DNA of 44,825 nucleotides from Caulobacteraceae bacterium (lineage in GTDB: Bacteria > Pseudomonadota > Alphaproteobacteria > Caulobacterales > Caulobacteraceae), in contig CANFKD010000005.1 in NCBI GenBank assembly GCA_947447115.1, positions 1 through 44,825 on the forward strand, read 5' to 3'. The position numbers and the translations under genes were made by a program. Below are positions 17,411-27,755 of this stretch, piece by piece (the stretch's first letter is position 1; each line of letters begins with the position of its first letter). The notes beneath the pieces are model-generated. The model saw only the letters and a list, made by a program, of their open reading frames with translations. It searched no databases and was not told where the DNA came from.

Positions 17411-18690
17411 GCCCCTGCCTCGCGGCGCGGCAGGAGGGGTGAGAGGGCCTGCCAGATCGCGGCCATCTGTCCGCCATCCTGCGCCGCAAACCGGGCCGCC
17501 GCCGCTCCCAAGGCCTTGGCCTTAGCGCTATGGGTCAGCAGGTCGTTCAGGGCGCTCATCAACTCAATCTCCGACGCAACAAGGACCAAGCCTTGAGCAC
17601 GCTCCATATCGCCACAGACTTCGGCGAAATTAAACACCTGATCTCCGCACATCATCGTGACACCCAGCCGCGCGCCCTCGAGCGGGTTGTGACCCCCAAT
17701 GCCCGGAAGAAAGGATCCGCCGATGATGGCAAGGCTCGCCAGCCGATAGAACAGGCCCATCTCGCCCAAGGTGTCGGCCACATAGACTTCGGTTGAGGGC
17801 TCCAAGGGCTCGGCAGCGGCGCGGCGGGCGACCCTAAGGCCCTGATCGCTTGACAGTTTTGCTACCGCTGGCCCGCGTTCGGGATGACGCGGCGCAAGGA
17901 TCAGCAAGGGCTTCGGCTCCGGAATAGAGCCATAGGCCCGCAGCATGATCTCGTCTTCACCCTCATGGGTGCTGGCGGCAAGGACCACCGCACGCCCTGC
18001 GACGCCATGGCTCAAGGCCTCAAGGGCGACAGGATCAAAGTCCAGCGGAAGGGCGAGGCTCTTGAGATTGGCCAGTCCCTGAACCGTGCCACCAAGGCCC
18101 TCCAGTCGTTCAGCACTGGCGCTATCTTGAGCTTGGATCAGATCAAAGGAGGACAGAAGCGCCTTCGCGGTCTTGGGCCACCTCGCCCAACCATCGGCGC
18201 TGACCTTCGTCATGCGGGCGGACAGCAGGGCAAGGCTCACGCCTCGCTCACGGGCCGCCAAGATCAGGTTCGGCCAAAGCTCACTCTCGACGAACAGAGC
18301 AAGGTCTGGTCGCCAATGGTTCAGAAACCTTGCGACGGCGCGGGGGGCGTCGATGGGGACATAGTGATGGATGACGCCGCTGGGCAGTCTTGCCGATAGG
18401 AGGTCCGCTGCCGTGCGCGTTCCACTGGTCACGAGCAAGGTTAGGTCTGGTCGCTCTGTGCGCAGATGATCGATCAGGGGCAGGTGTGACAGGCTCTCGC
18501 CAACGCTGGCGCCATGCAACCAGATCAGAGAACCGGCGGGCCGCGCGAGGGGCGAATGGCCGAGACGTTCCCTTACGCGGGCAGCGTCTTCCTTGCCGCG
18601 CTTGACCCGCGCCGTGAGCAAGAGCGGAGCAAAGGGCTCTAAGATCGCCGTGGCCAGCCGATAGAGCTGCAGAGCCAAGGTTCGGCTCAT
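17407..18690 (-). CDS. waaA: 3-deoxy-D-manno-octulosonic acid transferase
   Basis: LIWLHGASVGESLSHLPLI...LLVTSGTRTAADLL...FVESELWPNLI...IIGGSFLPGIGGHNPLEGARLG. Confidence 0.95.
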   Translation of the reverse strand: MSRTLALQLYRLATAILEPFAPLLLTARVKRGKEDAARVRERLGHSPLARPAGSLIWLHGASVGESLSHLPLIDHLRTERPDLTLLVTSGTRTAADLLSARLPSGVIHHYVPIDAPRAVARFLNHWRPDLALFVESELWPNLILAARERGVSLALLSARMTKVSADGWARWPKTAKALLSSFDLIQAQDSASAERLEGLGGTVQGLANLKSLALPLDFDPVALEALSHGVAGRAVVLAASTHEGEDEIMLRAYGSIPEPKPLLILAPRHPERGPAVAKLSSDQGLRVARRAAAEPLEPSTEVYVADTLGEMGLFYRLASLAIIGGSFLPGIGGHNPLEGARLGVTMMCGDQVFNFAEVCGDMERAQGLVLVASEIELMSALNDLLTHSAKAKALGAAAARFAAQDGGQMAAIWQALSPLLPRREAGA

Positions 18691-19367
18691 TTTACCAGCG
18701 CCTCGGCCCGCTCAGTCACCGCAGTCAAGCGCGCGGCCCAGTCGAGCGCTACGGCCTCGGCATCGATCTTGCCATCAAGCTGAAACGGCCCCTCCCAGAC
18801 CATGGCAGCCTTGCCAAAGGGGATGGGCAGGACGGCCTTATCCCAACTGCCCAGCCGGATACAGGGATTGCAGGCTAGACCGACAAACAGCACCGGCGCG
18901 CCGGTCAGCCGCGCCAACATCGGCGTGCCCTCCGCCATCACATGGGCCGGGCCGCGAGGGCCATCAGGCGTGATCGCGACGGCGCCGCCCGAATTGACCC
19001 ATTTGGCCATGTCGCGAAAGGCCGCCATGCCGCCCTTGGACTTGGCGGGATCGGACTTCTTTTGCGAGGACCCACGAATGGCTGGGAAACCGACCAGCGC
19101 CATCGCCTTGGCGATGAACTCGCCATCCGCCGATAAAGAGATCAAGGCGCGGCACTCCTGCGCCTCCTTGGGCCAAGAGGCCGGGGACAGAGAAATCCGG
19201 TCATGCCAAAGACAAAGCATGGCCCCGCCTTCGCTCTTCCAGACCCCTTGGGCCCGCTCGCGATCGACATGGGTCCAGCGCATGGTGCTGATGGACAGCC
19301 GCATATAGGCAGCGAACAGATAGGCCAAGGCGCTCTGGATCAAGGCCGAACGGAACAGGGCTTTCAC
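18687..19367 (-). CDS. DUF374-family lysophospholipid acyltransferase-like protein
   Basis: AMLCLWHDRISLSP...ISLSADGEFIAKAMALVGFPAIRGSSQKK...AITPDGPRGPAHVMAEGTPMLARLTGAPV. Confidence 0.92.
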   Translation of the reverse strand: MKALFRSALIQSALAYLFAAYMRLSISTMRWTHVDRERAQGVWKSEGGAMLCLWHDRISLSPASWPKEAQECRALISLSADGEFIAKAMALVGFPAIRGSSQKKSDPAKSKGGMAAFRDMAKWVNSGGAVAITPDGPRGPAHVMAEGTPMLARLTGAPVLFVGLACNPCIRLGSWDKAVLPIPFGKAAMVWEGPFQLDGKIDAEAVALDWAARLTAVTERAEALVK

Positions 19368-21157
19368 GGTTGGGTCTCCATGGCCGCACCCCTATCCAAG
19401 TCCTGCGACTGTGCCAACCGGGCATAGAGCCCGCGCTGCGCCATCAGACTGTCATGGTCGCCGGTCTCGACCACCTGACCCCTGTCGATGACATAGATGC
19501 GGTCGGCGCCGCGCACGGTCGAGAGGCGGTGGGCGATGAGGAGGGTCGTGCGACCGGCCATCAGCCGCTCCAACGCTTCCTGGACCTTGGCCTCGCTCTC
19601 GGTGTCCAGCGCACTGGTGGCCTCGTCGAGCAGCAGGATCGGGGCGTTCTTGAGAAAGGCGCGGGCAATGGCGATCCGTTGACGCTGACCACCGGAAAGG
19701 CGCGCGCCGGCCTCTCCGACGGGGGTGTCATAGCCCTTGGGCAGGGCGAGGATGAAGTCGTGCGCAGCGGCCTGAGCCGCAGCAGCCTCGATCTCGGCTT
19801 GGCTGGCGCTGGGGCGCGCATAGGCGATATTGGCCCCGATTGTGTCGTCGAACAGGAACGGCTCTTGCGTCACCAAGGCGATCTGGTCGCGCAGGGAGGC
19901 CAGGGTCACGTCCCGAACATCCACGCCATCGATGGTCAATCGCCCGGCGGTCACGTCATAAAAGCGCGGGATCAGGTTCAAGATCGTGCTCTTGCCACCG
20001 CCCGAGGGCCCGACCAAAGCGATGGTCTCACCGCGCCTAGCGCTAAGGCTGACATGGGACAGGACCGGCGTTTCGGGGCCATAGGCAAAGGACACGTCTT
20101 CGAGGCTCAGGCTGGCCTCACCGCGCGTCAGGGCCTTGGCCTCGGGTGCATCCCGAACCTCGGCCTCGACATCGAGACTGGCAAAGAGGCGGCGCGCGGC
20201 GGTCAGACCCTCGGCCATCACGGTCTGGAGATTGGCAAGCTGGCGCAGGGATTGGGATGCCATGGCCAAGGCCCCCAGAAAGGCAATAAAGGCCCCGACA
20301 TTCATCTGGCCGGTGGTCGAGCGCCAACCGGCATAGGCCATGACCCCGGCGGTAATTACCGTCATCAGGGTCTCGGTGGCCGGGGCAGCGGCGGCTCTGG
20401 CATTGGCCCCCTTGATCAGATGCTCCTGACGGCGCTCCACAACGGTCGCAACGCGGGCCTCTTCATAGGCTTCTCGGTTCTCGATCTTGACGATCTTGAC
20501 CCCGTCCAAGCTCTCCATAACGGCTGTGGACAGGGCAGAGGTCTCGGCCATCGCGCCCTTGGCGGCCTTGGTGGTGCGCTTGGAAAAGCGCCGCATGATC
20601 GTAACCGCCAGCGGCGCAACGACCAGAACGCCAAAGGACAGCCAAAGGTCCTTGGACATCATCACCGCCACGGCTCCGGCCACGGTCAGGAAGTGCTGGG
20701 TATAGTTGACCACGCCCGAGGTTGCCGCCTCACGGATCAAACCTGCATCATAAAGAACCGACGAGACATAGGCTCCCGAATGGGCGGTGCGCAGACGGGC
20801 GAGATCGGCGCGGATCAACTTGCCAAAGAGCTGGACCTGCACATCGCCGACAATGCCATTGCCGATGCGGTTGACGAGGCTAGCTTGGGTAATCTGCGCC
20901 ACCCCGCGCACGACGGCGAGGACGGCGATAGTGGCCGGGATGGCCAGCAAGGCCCCCGGCTTGTGATCGACCATCAGCTGATTGATCGCCGGATCAAGGA
21001 TCTGGATCAGCCAAGCACTGAGGCCCGCCACCACCGCCGCACAGAACACCGAGAGGCTTAAGCCCTTCCAGCGCGGGGCCAGATAGGTGCGCAGAACCCG
21101 GCTGGCCAAGGCACGGTCGGTGATCGACGGTTCAGAGGTGGGCGAAAACTCATCCAT
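19364..21157 (-). CDS. ABC transporter, permease/ATPase fusion, MsbA-like (start could be 21214)
   Basis: Walker A GPSGGGKST, ABC signature LSGGQRQR, Walker B ILLLDEATSALD; TM domain; operon with lpxK-waaA. Confidence 0.93.
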   Translation of the reverse strand: MDEFSPTSEPSITDRALASRVLRTYLAPRWKGLSLSVFCAAVVAGLSAWLIQILDPAINQLMVDHKPGALLAIPATIAVLAVVRGVAQITQASLVNRIGNGIVGDVQVQLFGKLIRADLARLRTAHSGAYVSSVLYDAGLIREAATSGVVNYTQHFLTVAGAVAVMMSKDLWLSFGVLVVAPLAVTIMRRFSKRTTKAAKGAMAETSALSTAVMESLDGVKIVKIENREAYEEARVATVVERRQEHLIKGANARAAAAPATETLMTVITAGVMAYAGWRSTTGQMNVGAFIAFLGALAMASQSLRQLANLQTVMAEGLTAARRLFASLDVEAEVRDAPEAKALTRGEASLSLEDVSFAYGPETPVLSHVSLSARRGETIALVGPSGGGKSTILNLIPRFYDVTAGRLTIDGVDVRDVTLASLRDQIALVTQEPFLFDDTIGANIAYARPSASQAEIEAAAAQAAAHDFILALPKGYDTPVGEAGARLSGGQRQRIAIARAFLKNAPILLLDEATSALDTESEAKVQEALERLMAGRTTLLIAHRLSTVRGADRIYVIDRGQVVETGDHDSLMAQRGLYARLAQSQDLDRGAAMETQP

Positions 21158-21251
21158 AGGCGATGGGTTGACCGTGATTGCGCGCAAGTCAAGCACGACA
21201 GGCTTCCTTTTCACTCCAGAAGGTCATAACCAGAGGCCTTAAACAGGAACC

Positions 21252-21923
21252 GTGATCTTGTCAGGCTTCGATCTCACCACCTCCGCTGGGCGCCGCCGAG
21301 CCTATCTGGACTATCTGGTCAATGACCACGCCTTCTTGCGCGTGGGCTTTCAGAACGCCCATTGGATCACGCCAGAACTGGTGCGCACCAACCAGCCTTG
21401 GCCGTTCCAACTGGCTTGGTGGAAGAAGCAGGGCGTGCGCACGATCATCAATCTGCGCGGTGGCTTTGATGGCAGTTTCCACGCGCTGGAAAAGGATGCC
21501 TGCGAGCGACTGGGCCTGACGATGGTCGACTTCACCATCACTTCACGAGAAGTGCCATCACGCGAGCGGGTTCTCGGCGCGCGGGACCTCTTTGCCTCGA
21601 TCGAATATCCCGCCCTCATGCACTGCAAGTCCGGCGCAGACCGGGCCGGGATCATGAGCGTCTTCTATGCCCACTTTCGCCTCGGTCTGCCGATCCGCGA
21701 GGCGATGAAGGAACTGTCCCTGCGCTATCTGCACGTCAAACAGGGCAAGACCGGGGTGCTCGACTATGTGTTTGAGCGCTATCTGGCTGAGGGCGAGCCG
21801 ATTGGCCAAAGCTTCATCGACTGGGTGATGAGCGATGCCTATGATCCCGTCGCGATCAAGGCTGATTTCCGGTCGCAGTGGATCGGCACGCTCTTGACCG
21901 AAAAGCTGCTTCGTCGCGAATAG
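21252..21923 (+). CDS. Protein tyrosine phosphatase-like protein (HCxxGxxR); candidate CtpA-like lipid A phosphatase
   Basis: VRTIINLRGG...ALMHCKSGADRAGIMSVFYAHFRLG; divergent to msbA-like gene. Confidence 0.8.
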   Translation: MILSGFDLTTSAGRRRAYLDYLVNDHAFLRVGFQNAHWITPELVRTNQPWPFQLAWWKKQGVRTIINLRGGFDGSFHALEKDACERLGLTMVDFTITSREVPSRERVLGARDLFASIEYPALMHCKSGADRAGIMSVFYAHFRLGLPIREAMKELSLRYLHVKQGKTGVLDYVFERYLAEGEPIGQSFIDWVMSDAYDPVAIKADFRSQWIGTLLTEKLLRRE

Positions 21924-21930
21924 GACGGGT

Positions 21931-22527
21931 CTAGGCGCGCCCGGTCTGGCCCGACAGGCTGCTGGCATGAACGCCGATCTTGGCGAGGGCCTTGGACCAT
22001 TTGTCATTGGGGTTGGGATCAAACAGCAGGTCCTCATCCGCCTCGCAGGTCAGCCAAACATTATCGCGCAGTTCCTGCTCCAACTGCCCCGGACCCCATC
22101 CTGCATAACCTAGCGCGAGGATAGATCGCCTTGGCCCACTGTCACCGCCAATGGCCTGCAGAACCTCGCGGGTGGCGGTCATGGATACGCCGTTGGCCAC
22201 AGGCAAGGTGGCGGTTTCACTGAGATAGTCATCGGTGTGCAGAACAAAGCCGCGCTCACGCTCGACCGGCCCGCCGATCAGCACAGGGGCAGGCCCCGCC
22301 TCGCTGATCAAAGGAATTTCGAGCGTCTTGAGCACATCGGCCAAGGTCACCCCATCGACCGGCCGGTTCAAGGTCACGCCCATGGCCTGATCGGGGGTGT
22401 GAACGCACAGATAGACGATGGACCGCTCAAAGCGTGGGTCCTCTATCCCCGGCATGGAGATCAACACCCGTCCAGCCAGAAAGGTCCGCTCGCCGGCCTC
22501 GCGCCATTCTTTGTTACGGTCAAACAT
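21931..22527 (-). CDS. YqgE/AlgH family protein (UPF0301)
   Basis: FLAGRVLISMPGIEDPRFERSIVYLCVHTPDQAMGVTLNRP...ILIGGPVERERGFVLH...GYAGWGPGQLEQELRDNVWL. Confidence 0.95.
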   Translation of the reverse strand: MFDRNKEWREAGERTFLAGRVLISMPGIEDPRFERSIVYLCVHTPDQAMGVTLNRPVDGVTLADVLKTLEIPLISEAGPAPVLIGGPVERERGFVLHTDDYLSETATLPVANGVSMTATREVLQAIGGDSGPRRSILALGYAGWGPGQLEQELRDNVWLTCEADEDLLFDPNPNDKWSKALAKIGVHASSLSGQTGRA

Positions 22528-22691
22528 GAGGGGATGATCGGCCGACTAGGGGCGGGTTTCAAGTCTTGAACATCAAACTTCAATGACAAGTGCGAGAGAT
22601 CGCGCGCGTGAGGCTTGGCGAACGGTCTTCGCGGCCTTATGTCGATGGCATGCACGTCATTTCGCGTGTCTCAGACAATCAGGAGGCCCTC

Positions 22692-23174
22692 ATGGCCATC
22701 AAGATCGGCGACAGCCTGCCTAAGGCAACCTTCATGACCATGACCGCTGAGGGCCCTGCCCCGGTCACCACCGATCAGCTGTTCGGCGGCAAGCGCGTTG
22801 CCCTGTTCGCCGTCCCCGGTGCCTTTACCCCGACCTGCTCGGCCAAGCACCTGCCCGGCTTTAAGGACCACGCCGCAGACTTGAAGGCCAAGGGCATCGA
22901 CACCATCGCCTGCGTTTCGGTCAACGACATGTTTGTGATGAAGGCTTGGGCCAAGGATCAGGGCATCACGGACGAAGTGCTGATGCTGGCAGACGGCAAT
23001 GGCGACTTCACCAAGGCCTTGGGTCTTGAAATGGACGGCTCCAAGTTCGGCATGGGCCTGCGCTCGCAGCGCTATTCCTTCGTCGCCAAGGACGGCGTCG
23101 TTGAGAAGCTGAATGTCGAAGCGGGCGGCGACTTCAAGGTCTCCTCTGCCGACTATATGCTGGCCCAACTCTAG
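22692..23174 (+). CDS. Peroxiredoxin
   Basis: MAIKIGDSLPKATF...VALFAVPGAFTPTCSAKHLPGF; AGGAGG RBS at 22681. Confidence 0.95.
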   Translation: MAIKIGDSLPKATFMTMTAEGPAPVTTDQLFGGKRVALFAVPGAFTPTCSAKHLPGFKDHAADLKAKGIDTIACVSVNDMFVMKAWAKDQGITDEVLMLADGNGDFTKALGLEMDGSKFGMGLRSQRYSFVAKDGVVEKLNVEAGGDFKVSSADYMLAQL

Positions 23175-23178
23175 AAAA

Positions 23179-23268
23179 GGCCCTCACCCAACCCTCTCCC
23201 ACAGGGAGAGGGCTTATCCGCTCTTTCTTAGCCCTCGCCCCCTTGGGGGAGAGGGTTGGGTGAGGGGG
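23179..23268. repeat. Dispersed palindromic repeat type A (second copy), filling a convergent junction
   Basis: GGCCCTCACCCAACCCTCTCCCACAGGGAGAGGGC...GCCCTCGCCCCCTTGGGGGAGAGGGTTGGGTGAGGGG. Confidence 0.9.
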
Positions 23269-23271
23269 ATT

Positions 23272-24345
23272 TTACGCCCCGGCCTTTTTCGCAAAGGCCC
23301 AGGCCGTATCGCCCAAAATGGGAACCCGCTCGCCCATGGCGATGGCGTAGGGCGACGAGGCGGTGCCGTCGCGCACCCGGCCCGCAATGCCCTGACAGAT
23401 GCCGCCAAGCCGGAACAGGTTATAGGCGAAGAACCAATCCAGGTTGGGCAGACCCGAGCGATTGGTCAGGGCGCAATAACGTTCCACCGCGTCTTCGATC
23501 GAGGGAATGCCCGCTGCCTTGAGGTCCATCTCAGCCAATCCGCCGCGCTGATCAGACGGCATGACCCACTGCATCAGGAAATAGGTGAAGTCGGCCAAGG
23601 GATTGCCAAGGGTCGACAGTTCCCAATCCAGCACAGCCAGAACGCGGTTCTCGGTCGGGTGCAGGATCATATTGTCCAGACGATAGTCGCCATGGACGAT
23701 GGAGGTCATGTCGTCCTCGGGCGCACTTTGCGGCAAGTAATCCATGAGACTGTTCATCGATGGAATGACCTGGGTCTCTGAGGCCCGGTACTGCTTGCTC
23801 CAACGGTCGATCTGGCGCGAGAAATAGTTCCCCGGACGGCCATAGTCGGCCAAGCCGATAGCGGCATAGTCGGTATTGTGCAGGGCGGCCAGCGTGTCGA
23901 TCTCAGCGCGATAGATCTCGCCCCGATCCTTTGGCGTGCTGTCTTCGAGGCGCCCGTCCCACAGGATGCGGCCCTCCACCATGCCCATGACATAGAACAT
24001 GGTGCCCAGAACGCTTTCGTCGGTGCACAGGGCATAGGCCTTGGCGACCGGGAAGTTGGTCTTGTTCAGGCCTGAAATGACCTTGAACTCGCGGTCCACC
24101 GCATGGGCCGAGGGCAAGAGCTTGCCGGGGGGCTTGCGGCGCAGAACATAGCGCTGATTGGGGGTGATCAGTTGATAGGTCGGGTTGGACTGACCACCCT
24201 TGAACTGACGCACCTCTAGGGGACCGGCATAGTCCTCGACATTGGCCTGCATCCAGTTGGCCAGAGCCGCCTCATCAATCCGGTGGCGCTCGTCAACATC
24301 CTTGGTGCCGGAAAAGGCGTCTTGAGGGGCTTCTACGGCGGCCAT
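23272..24345 (-). CDS. Phosphotransferase (APH-fold, ACAD10-type) family protein
   Basis: FKGGQSNPTYQLITPNQRYVLRRKPPGKLLPSAHAVDREFKVI...SIVHGDYRLDNMILHPTENRVLAVLDWELSTLGNPLADF. Confidence 0.93.
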   Translation of the reverse strand: MAAVEAPQDAFSGTKDVDERHRIDEAALANWMQANVEDYAGPLEVRQFKGGQSNPTYQLITPNQRYVLRRKPPGKLLPSAHAVDREFKVISGLNKTNFPVAKAYALCTDESVLGTMFYVMGMVEGRILWDGRLEDSTPKDRGEIYRAEIDTLAALHNTDYAAIGLADYGRPGNYFSRQIDRWSKQYRASETQVIPSMNSLMDYLPQSAPEDDMTSIVHGDYRLDNMILHPTENRVLAVLDWELSTLGNPLADFTYFLMQWVMPSDQRGGLAEMDLKAAGIPSIEDAVERYCALTNRSGLPNLDWFFAYNLFRLGGICQGIAGRVRDGTASSPYAIAMGERVPILGDTAWAFAKKAGA

Positions 24346-24431
24346 GTGGTTTCTCCCGAACACTTGCTTGGCTGGAGTTTAACGATGGAGCCTTGCGAGA
24401 CAAGGCCCCCAAGGGTGGCAATTGCGAGGAA

Positions 24432-25697
24432 CTAGAGGGCGCGCCAACCAATATCGGTGCGGTGGAAGCCTTCGGGCCAGTCGATCTTGGCAACCGCGTC
24501 ATAGGCCTTGGCCCGCGCTTCGGTCAGGTCCACGCCGCGCGCGCAGACATTGACCACCCTGCCCCCGGCGGCGCGAAGGCTGCCATCGGCGGCGCGTTCG
24601 GTCCCGGCATGGAAGATCGCCACATCGGGCCCGAAATCCTGCTCTAGCCCCGTAATCACAGAGCCGGTAACCGGCGCATCCGGATAGCCCGGCGCGGCCA
24701 AGACCACGCAGATTGCCGCCTCATCATGCCATTGCGGCGCGGGGAGCTGATCCAAGGTACCCGTGGCGACGGCCAGCAGATAGGGCACCAGATCGCTCTT
24801 TAAACGCAGCATCAGGACCTGACATTCGGGGTCCCCGAAGCGGGCATTATATTCGACCAGCTTTGGCCCTGTCGGCGTCAGCATCAGACCGGCATAGAGC
24901 ACGCCGCGATAGGGATGACCCTCTGCGGCCATCCCGGCGACGGTCGGAGCGATCATCTTCTGCTCGGCCTCGGCCATCAGGGCTGGGGTCAGGATCGGGG
25001 TGGGAGAATAGGTGCCCATACCGCCGGTATTGGGACCCCTATCGCCATCAAAGGCGCGCTTATGGTCCTGCGCTACACCAAACAGCATGGCCGCCTGGCC
25101 ATCGCTGAGGGCAAAGAGCGAGGCCTCCTCGCCGGTCATGAACTCTTCGATCACCACCCTCGCGCCAGCCTGACCGAACCGTCCGCCGAGCATGTCGTCA
25201 ATGGCAGCCTCGGCCTCAGCGCGGCTCTCGGCAATGACCACGCCCTTGCCCGCCGCCAGACCATCGGCCTTGACCACATAGGGGGCCGTAAAGCCATCAA
25301 GGAAAGCCTTGGCCGGACCGGCGGCTTCGAACACGCCATAGGCGGCGGTAGGGATATTGTGGCGGGCGGTAAAGTCCTTGGTGAAGGCCTTAGAGGTCTC
25401 CAACTGCGCGGCCGCTTGGGTTGGACCAAAGCAGGGAATGCCCAGCTCCGCCAACCGGTCCGCCAGACCGCGCTCGAGCGCCGATTCGGGTCCAACCACG
25501 ACAAGATCCGCCGCGATCTCTTGCGCCAAAGCCACCAAGGCCTCGACATCTGTGACCTTGATCGGGCGGGTTTCACAAAGGGCCGCAATGCCCGGATTGC
25601 CCGGCGCTGTCACCAGACGCCCAACCAACGGCGAGGCCGCGATTTTCCAAGCCAGGGCGTGTTCGCGGCCGCCCGATCCGACGAGAAGAATGTTCAT
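24432..25697 (-). CDS. purD: Phosphoribosylamine-glycine ligase
   Basis: [23 protein letters not shown]...[16 protein letters not shown]...[19 protein letters not shown]. Confidence 0.97.
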   Translation of the reverse strand: MNILLVGSGGREHALAWKIAASPLVGRLVTAPGNPGIAALCETRPIKVTDVEALVALAQEIAADLVVVGPESALERGLADRLAELGIPCFGPTQAAAQLETSKAFTKDFTARHNIPTAAYGVFEAAGPAKAFLDGFTAPYVVKADGLAAGKGVVIAESRAEAEAAIDDMLGGRFGQAGARVVIEEFMTGEEASLFALSDGQAAMLFGVAQDHKRAFDGDRGPNTGGMGTYSPTPILTPALMAEAEQKMIAPTVAGMAAEGHPYRGVLYAGLMLTPTGPKLVEYNARFGDPECQVLMLRLKSDLVPYLLAVATGTLDQLPAPQWHDEAAICVVLAAPGYPDAPVTGSVITGLEQDFGPDVAIFHAGTERAADGSLRAAGGRVVNVCARGVDLTEARAKAYDAVAKIDWPEGFHRTDIGWRAL

Positions 25698-25802
25698 AGC
25701 CCAGCCTTTGGCTTGCACGGCGGCGGGCGTCAAGTCGGGCTGATCGACGAGGCCCTGTGGAACCCTTTGCCCTCGGCTCACCTTGACCTCTATAGTTGGC
25801 CC

Positions 25803-27302
25803 ATGACTGACTCTGCGTCCAATGCTGCGGCCTTTTCGGTCTCCGAGCTCGCCTTCTCTCTGAAGCGGACTTTGGAGGATGCTTACGGCCATGTGCGGCT
25901 GCGCGGTGAGGTGTCCAAGGTCACACGTCACAGTTCCGGCCATGTCTATCTAACCCTCAAGGATGATAAGGCCGCCATTGATGGGGTGATCTGGAAGGGT
26001 GTCGTTCGCGGCCTTGCCTGTCAGCCTGAGCAGGGGCTGGAGGTCATTGCCACAGGCAAGATCACGACCTTCCCGGCCTCGTCCAAATATCAGATTGTCA
26101 TCGACAGTCTGGAACCGGCGGGCATTGGCGCCTTGCTGGCGCAGCTCGAGCGATTGAAGACCAAGCTTCAGGCAGAGGGCCTATTTGATCCGGCCAAGAA
26201 GCGGCCGATCCCGCAGATGCCGACGGTCATTGGCGTCATTACGAGCCCGACCGGCGCGGTGATCCGCGACATTCTCCACCGCATCCGCGAGCGCTGGCCC
26301 TGTCATGTTCTGGTCTGGCCCGTGGTGGTTCAAGGTGATCAGGCAGCCCAGCAGGTGGCCACAGCCATCGCTGGTTTCAACAGCTTGGGCCGCGATAGCA
26401 AGGTCCCGCGCCCGGATGTCCTGATCGTGGCCAGAGGCGGCGGCTCGGTCGAGGACCTCTGGGCCTTTAATGACGAGGCCTTGGCCCGCGTGGTGGCGGC
26501 CAGCACGATCCCGGTCATCTCTGCCGTCGGGCACGAGACCGACACCACCCTGATTGATTTTGTCTCGGACCGCCGCGCCCCGACCCCGACGGCGGCGGCC
26601 GAGATGGCGAGCCCGGTCTTAGCAGAGCTTAAGGCCGCCGTGATGGATCTGGATCGGCGGCTCATGCGGGCGGGGGGCCGTCTCTTAGAAGATCGCCGCG
26701 TGCGGCTTTCGGCCACCAGCCGGGGCCTGCCACGTCCTGCGGACCTGCTGTCGGTCGCCAGCCAGAGATTTGACCTTTCCGCCGGACGGCTCAATGCGGC
26801 CCTCGAGCGCAATGTCAGCCTGCATGATCGCGACCTTATGCGCTTTGCCGCGCGCCTGACACCGAGCCTTCTGGACCGCCCTCGCCGGTTGAAGGCCGAA
26901 CGTCTGGGCGACCTCGCTACCCGCTTGGGCCTCGCCATCCGCCGCGCAGCCGATCAGGCCGAACGACGGGCCAGATTGCCAGAACTTACCGCACGGATGG
27001 CGGGCGCGGTGGACCGCAGACTGTCGGCGGCAACCGAGCGTCTATCGGGGCTCGACAAGCTAAGGCTATCGCTCGATCCGAACCGCCCATTGGAGCTGGG
27101 CTTTGCCCGTGTGCACCATGCCGATGGCAGCCTTGCCAGAAGCGGCGCTGAACTAGCCGAAGGTGAAGCCGTGCGTTTGGTCTTTGCTCACGACAGCCGC
27201 CAAGCTCTGATCAGCGACGCCGCTGCGCCACCCCCAACGGCAAAACCTCAGAAGGTCCCGTCCAAAAAGACCGCCGAGGGCTCACAAGGCAGCCTGTTCT
27301 AG
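25803..27302 (+). CDS. xseA: Exodeoxyribonuclease VII large subunit (supplied ORF is over-extended upstream)
   Basis: [56 protein letters not shown]...[29 protein letters not shown]. Confidence 0.96.
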   Translation: MTDSASNAAAFSVSELAFSLKRTLEDAYGHVRLRGEVSKVTRHSSGHVYLTLKDDKAAIDGVIWKGVVRGLACQPEQGLEVIATGKITTFPASSKYQIVIDSLEPAGIGALLAQLERLKTKLQAEGLFDPAKKRPIPQMPTVIGVITSPTGAVIRDILHRIRERWPCHVLVWPVVVQGDQAAQQVATAIAGFNSLGRDSKVPRPDVLIVARGGGSVEDLWAFNDEALARVVAASTIPVISAVGHETDTTLIDFVSDRRAPTPTAAAEMASPVLAELKAAVMDLDRRLMRAGGRLLEDRRVRLSATSRGLPRPADLLSVASQRFDLSAGRLNAALERNVSLHDRDLMRFAARLTPSLLDRPRRLKAERLGDLATRLGLAIRRAADQAERRARLPELTARMAGAVDRRLSAATERLSGLDKLRLSLDPNRPLELGFARVHHADGSLARSGAELAEGEAVRLVFAHDSRQALISDAAAPPPTAKPQKVPSKKTAEGSQGSLF

Positions 27303-27334
27303 ACCTGACAGTCCTTAGGGGGTAAAAGGGTGGC

Positions 27335-27565
27335 ATGAACGCGTTCGACAGAGACAAGATTTCAAAGGCTGGAGAGCCCGCCGTCCTGCATTATGGGGAT
27401 GGCGAGTTCGTGGTTATGAAGCCCGGTGCCTTTGTTCTTTGCGCGGTGACCGGGCAAAAGATCCCCTTAGAGGCTCTGCGCTATTGGAACCCGATTGCTC
27501 AGGAGGCCTATGCCGGTCCTGAGCAGGCCTTGGTGCGTTGGCAGGCCCTAAATCCGAAAAAATAA
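27335..27565 (+). CDS. DUF2093 domain protein
   Basis: MNAFDRDKISKAGEPAVLHYGDGEFVVMKPGAFVLCAVTGQKIPLEALRYWNP. Confidence 0.85.
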   Translation: MNAFDRDKISKAGEPAVLHYGDGEFVVMKPGAFVLCAVTGQKIPLEALRYWNPIAQEAYAGPEQALVRWQALNPKK

Positions 27566-27618
27566 TACGATATTCGACGAGAACCTGTTCGATAGGTTGT
27601 TAAATTTTGATCGTTACA

Positions 27619-27655
27619 GTTGCTTCTTACTTTAGACGAAGTGTAACAAAGCAAC
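27619..27655. promoter_or_regulatory. Inverted repeat upstream of the response regulator
   Basis: GTTGCTT (27619-27625) ... AAGCAAC (27649-27655), with inner CTTC/GAAG. Confidence 0.25.
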
Positions 27656-27755
27656 GCGTATCAACTGCGTGCTTTGACCGACCTGCAACAGCTTAGGCCA
27701 AATCGCCTTTGCCTCGCTTGAAGCGGTCAAATAGGTCTCTGGAGCCAATTATCAC

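Noticed and set aside
19370-21061. 563-aa plus-strand ORF
   Set aside because: Lies antisense to the clear MsbA-like ABC transporter; low-complexity Gly/His/Asp composition typical of GC-rich antisense frames.
24915-25802. Upstream extension of the XseA ORF
   Set aside because: The first ~296 residues are antisense to purD; XseA homology begins at [21 protein letters not shown] 25803.
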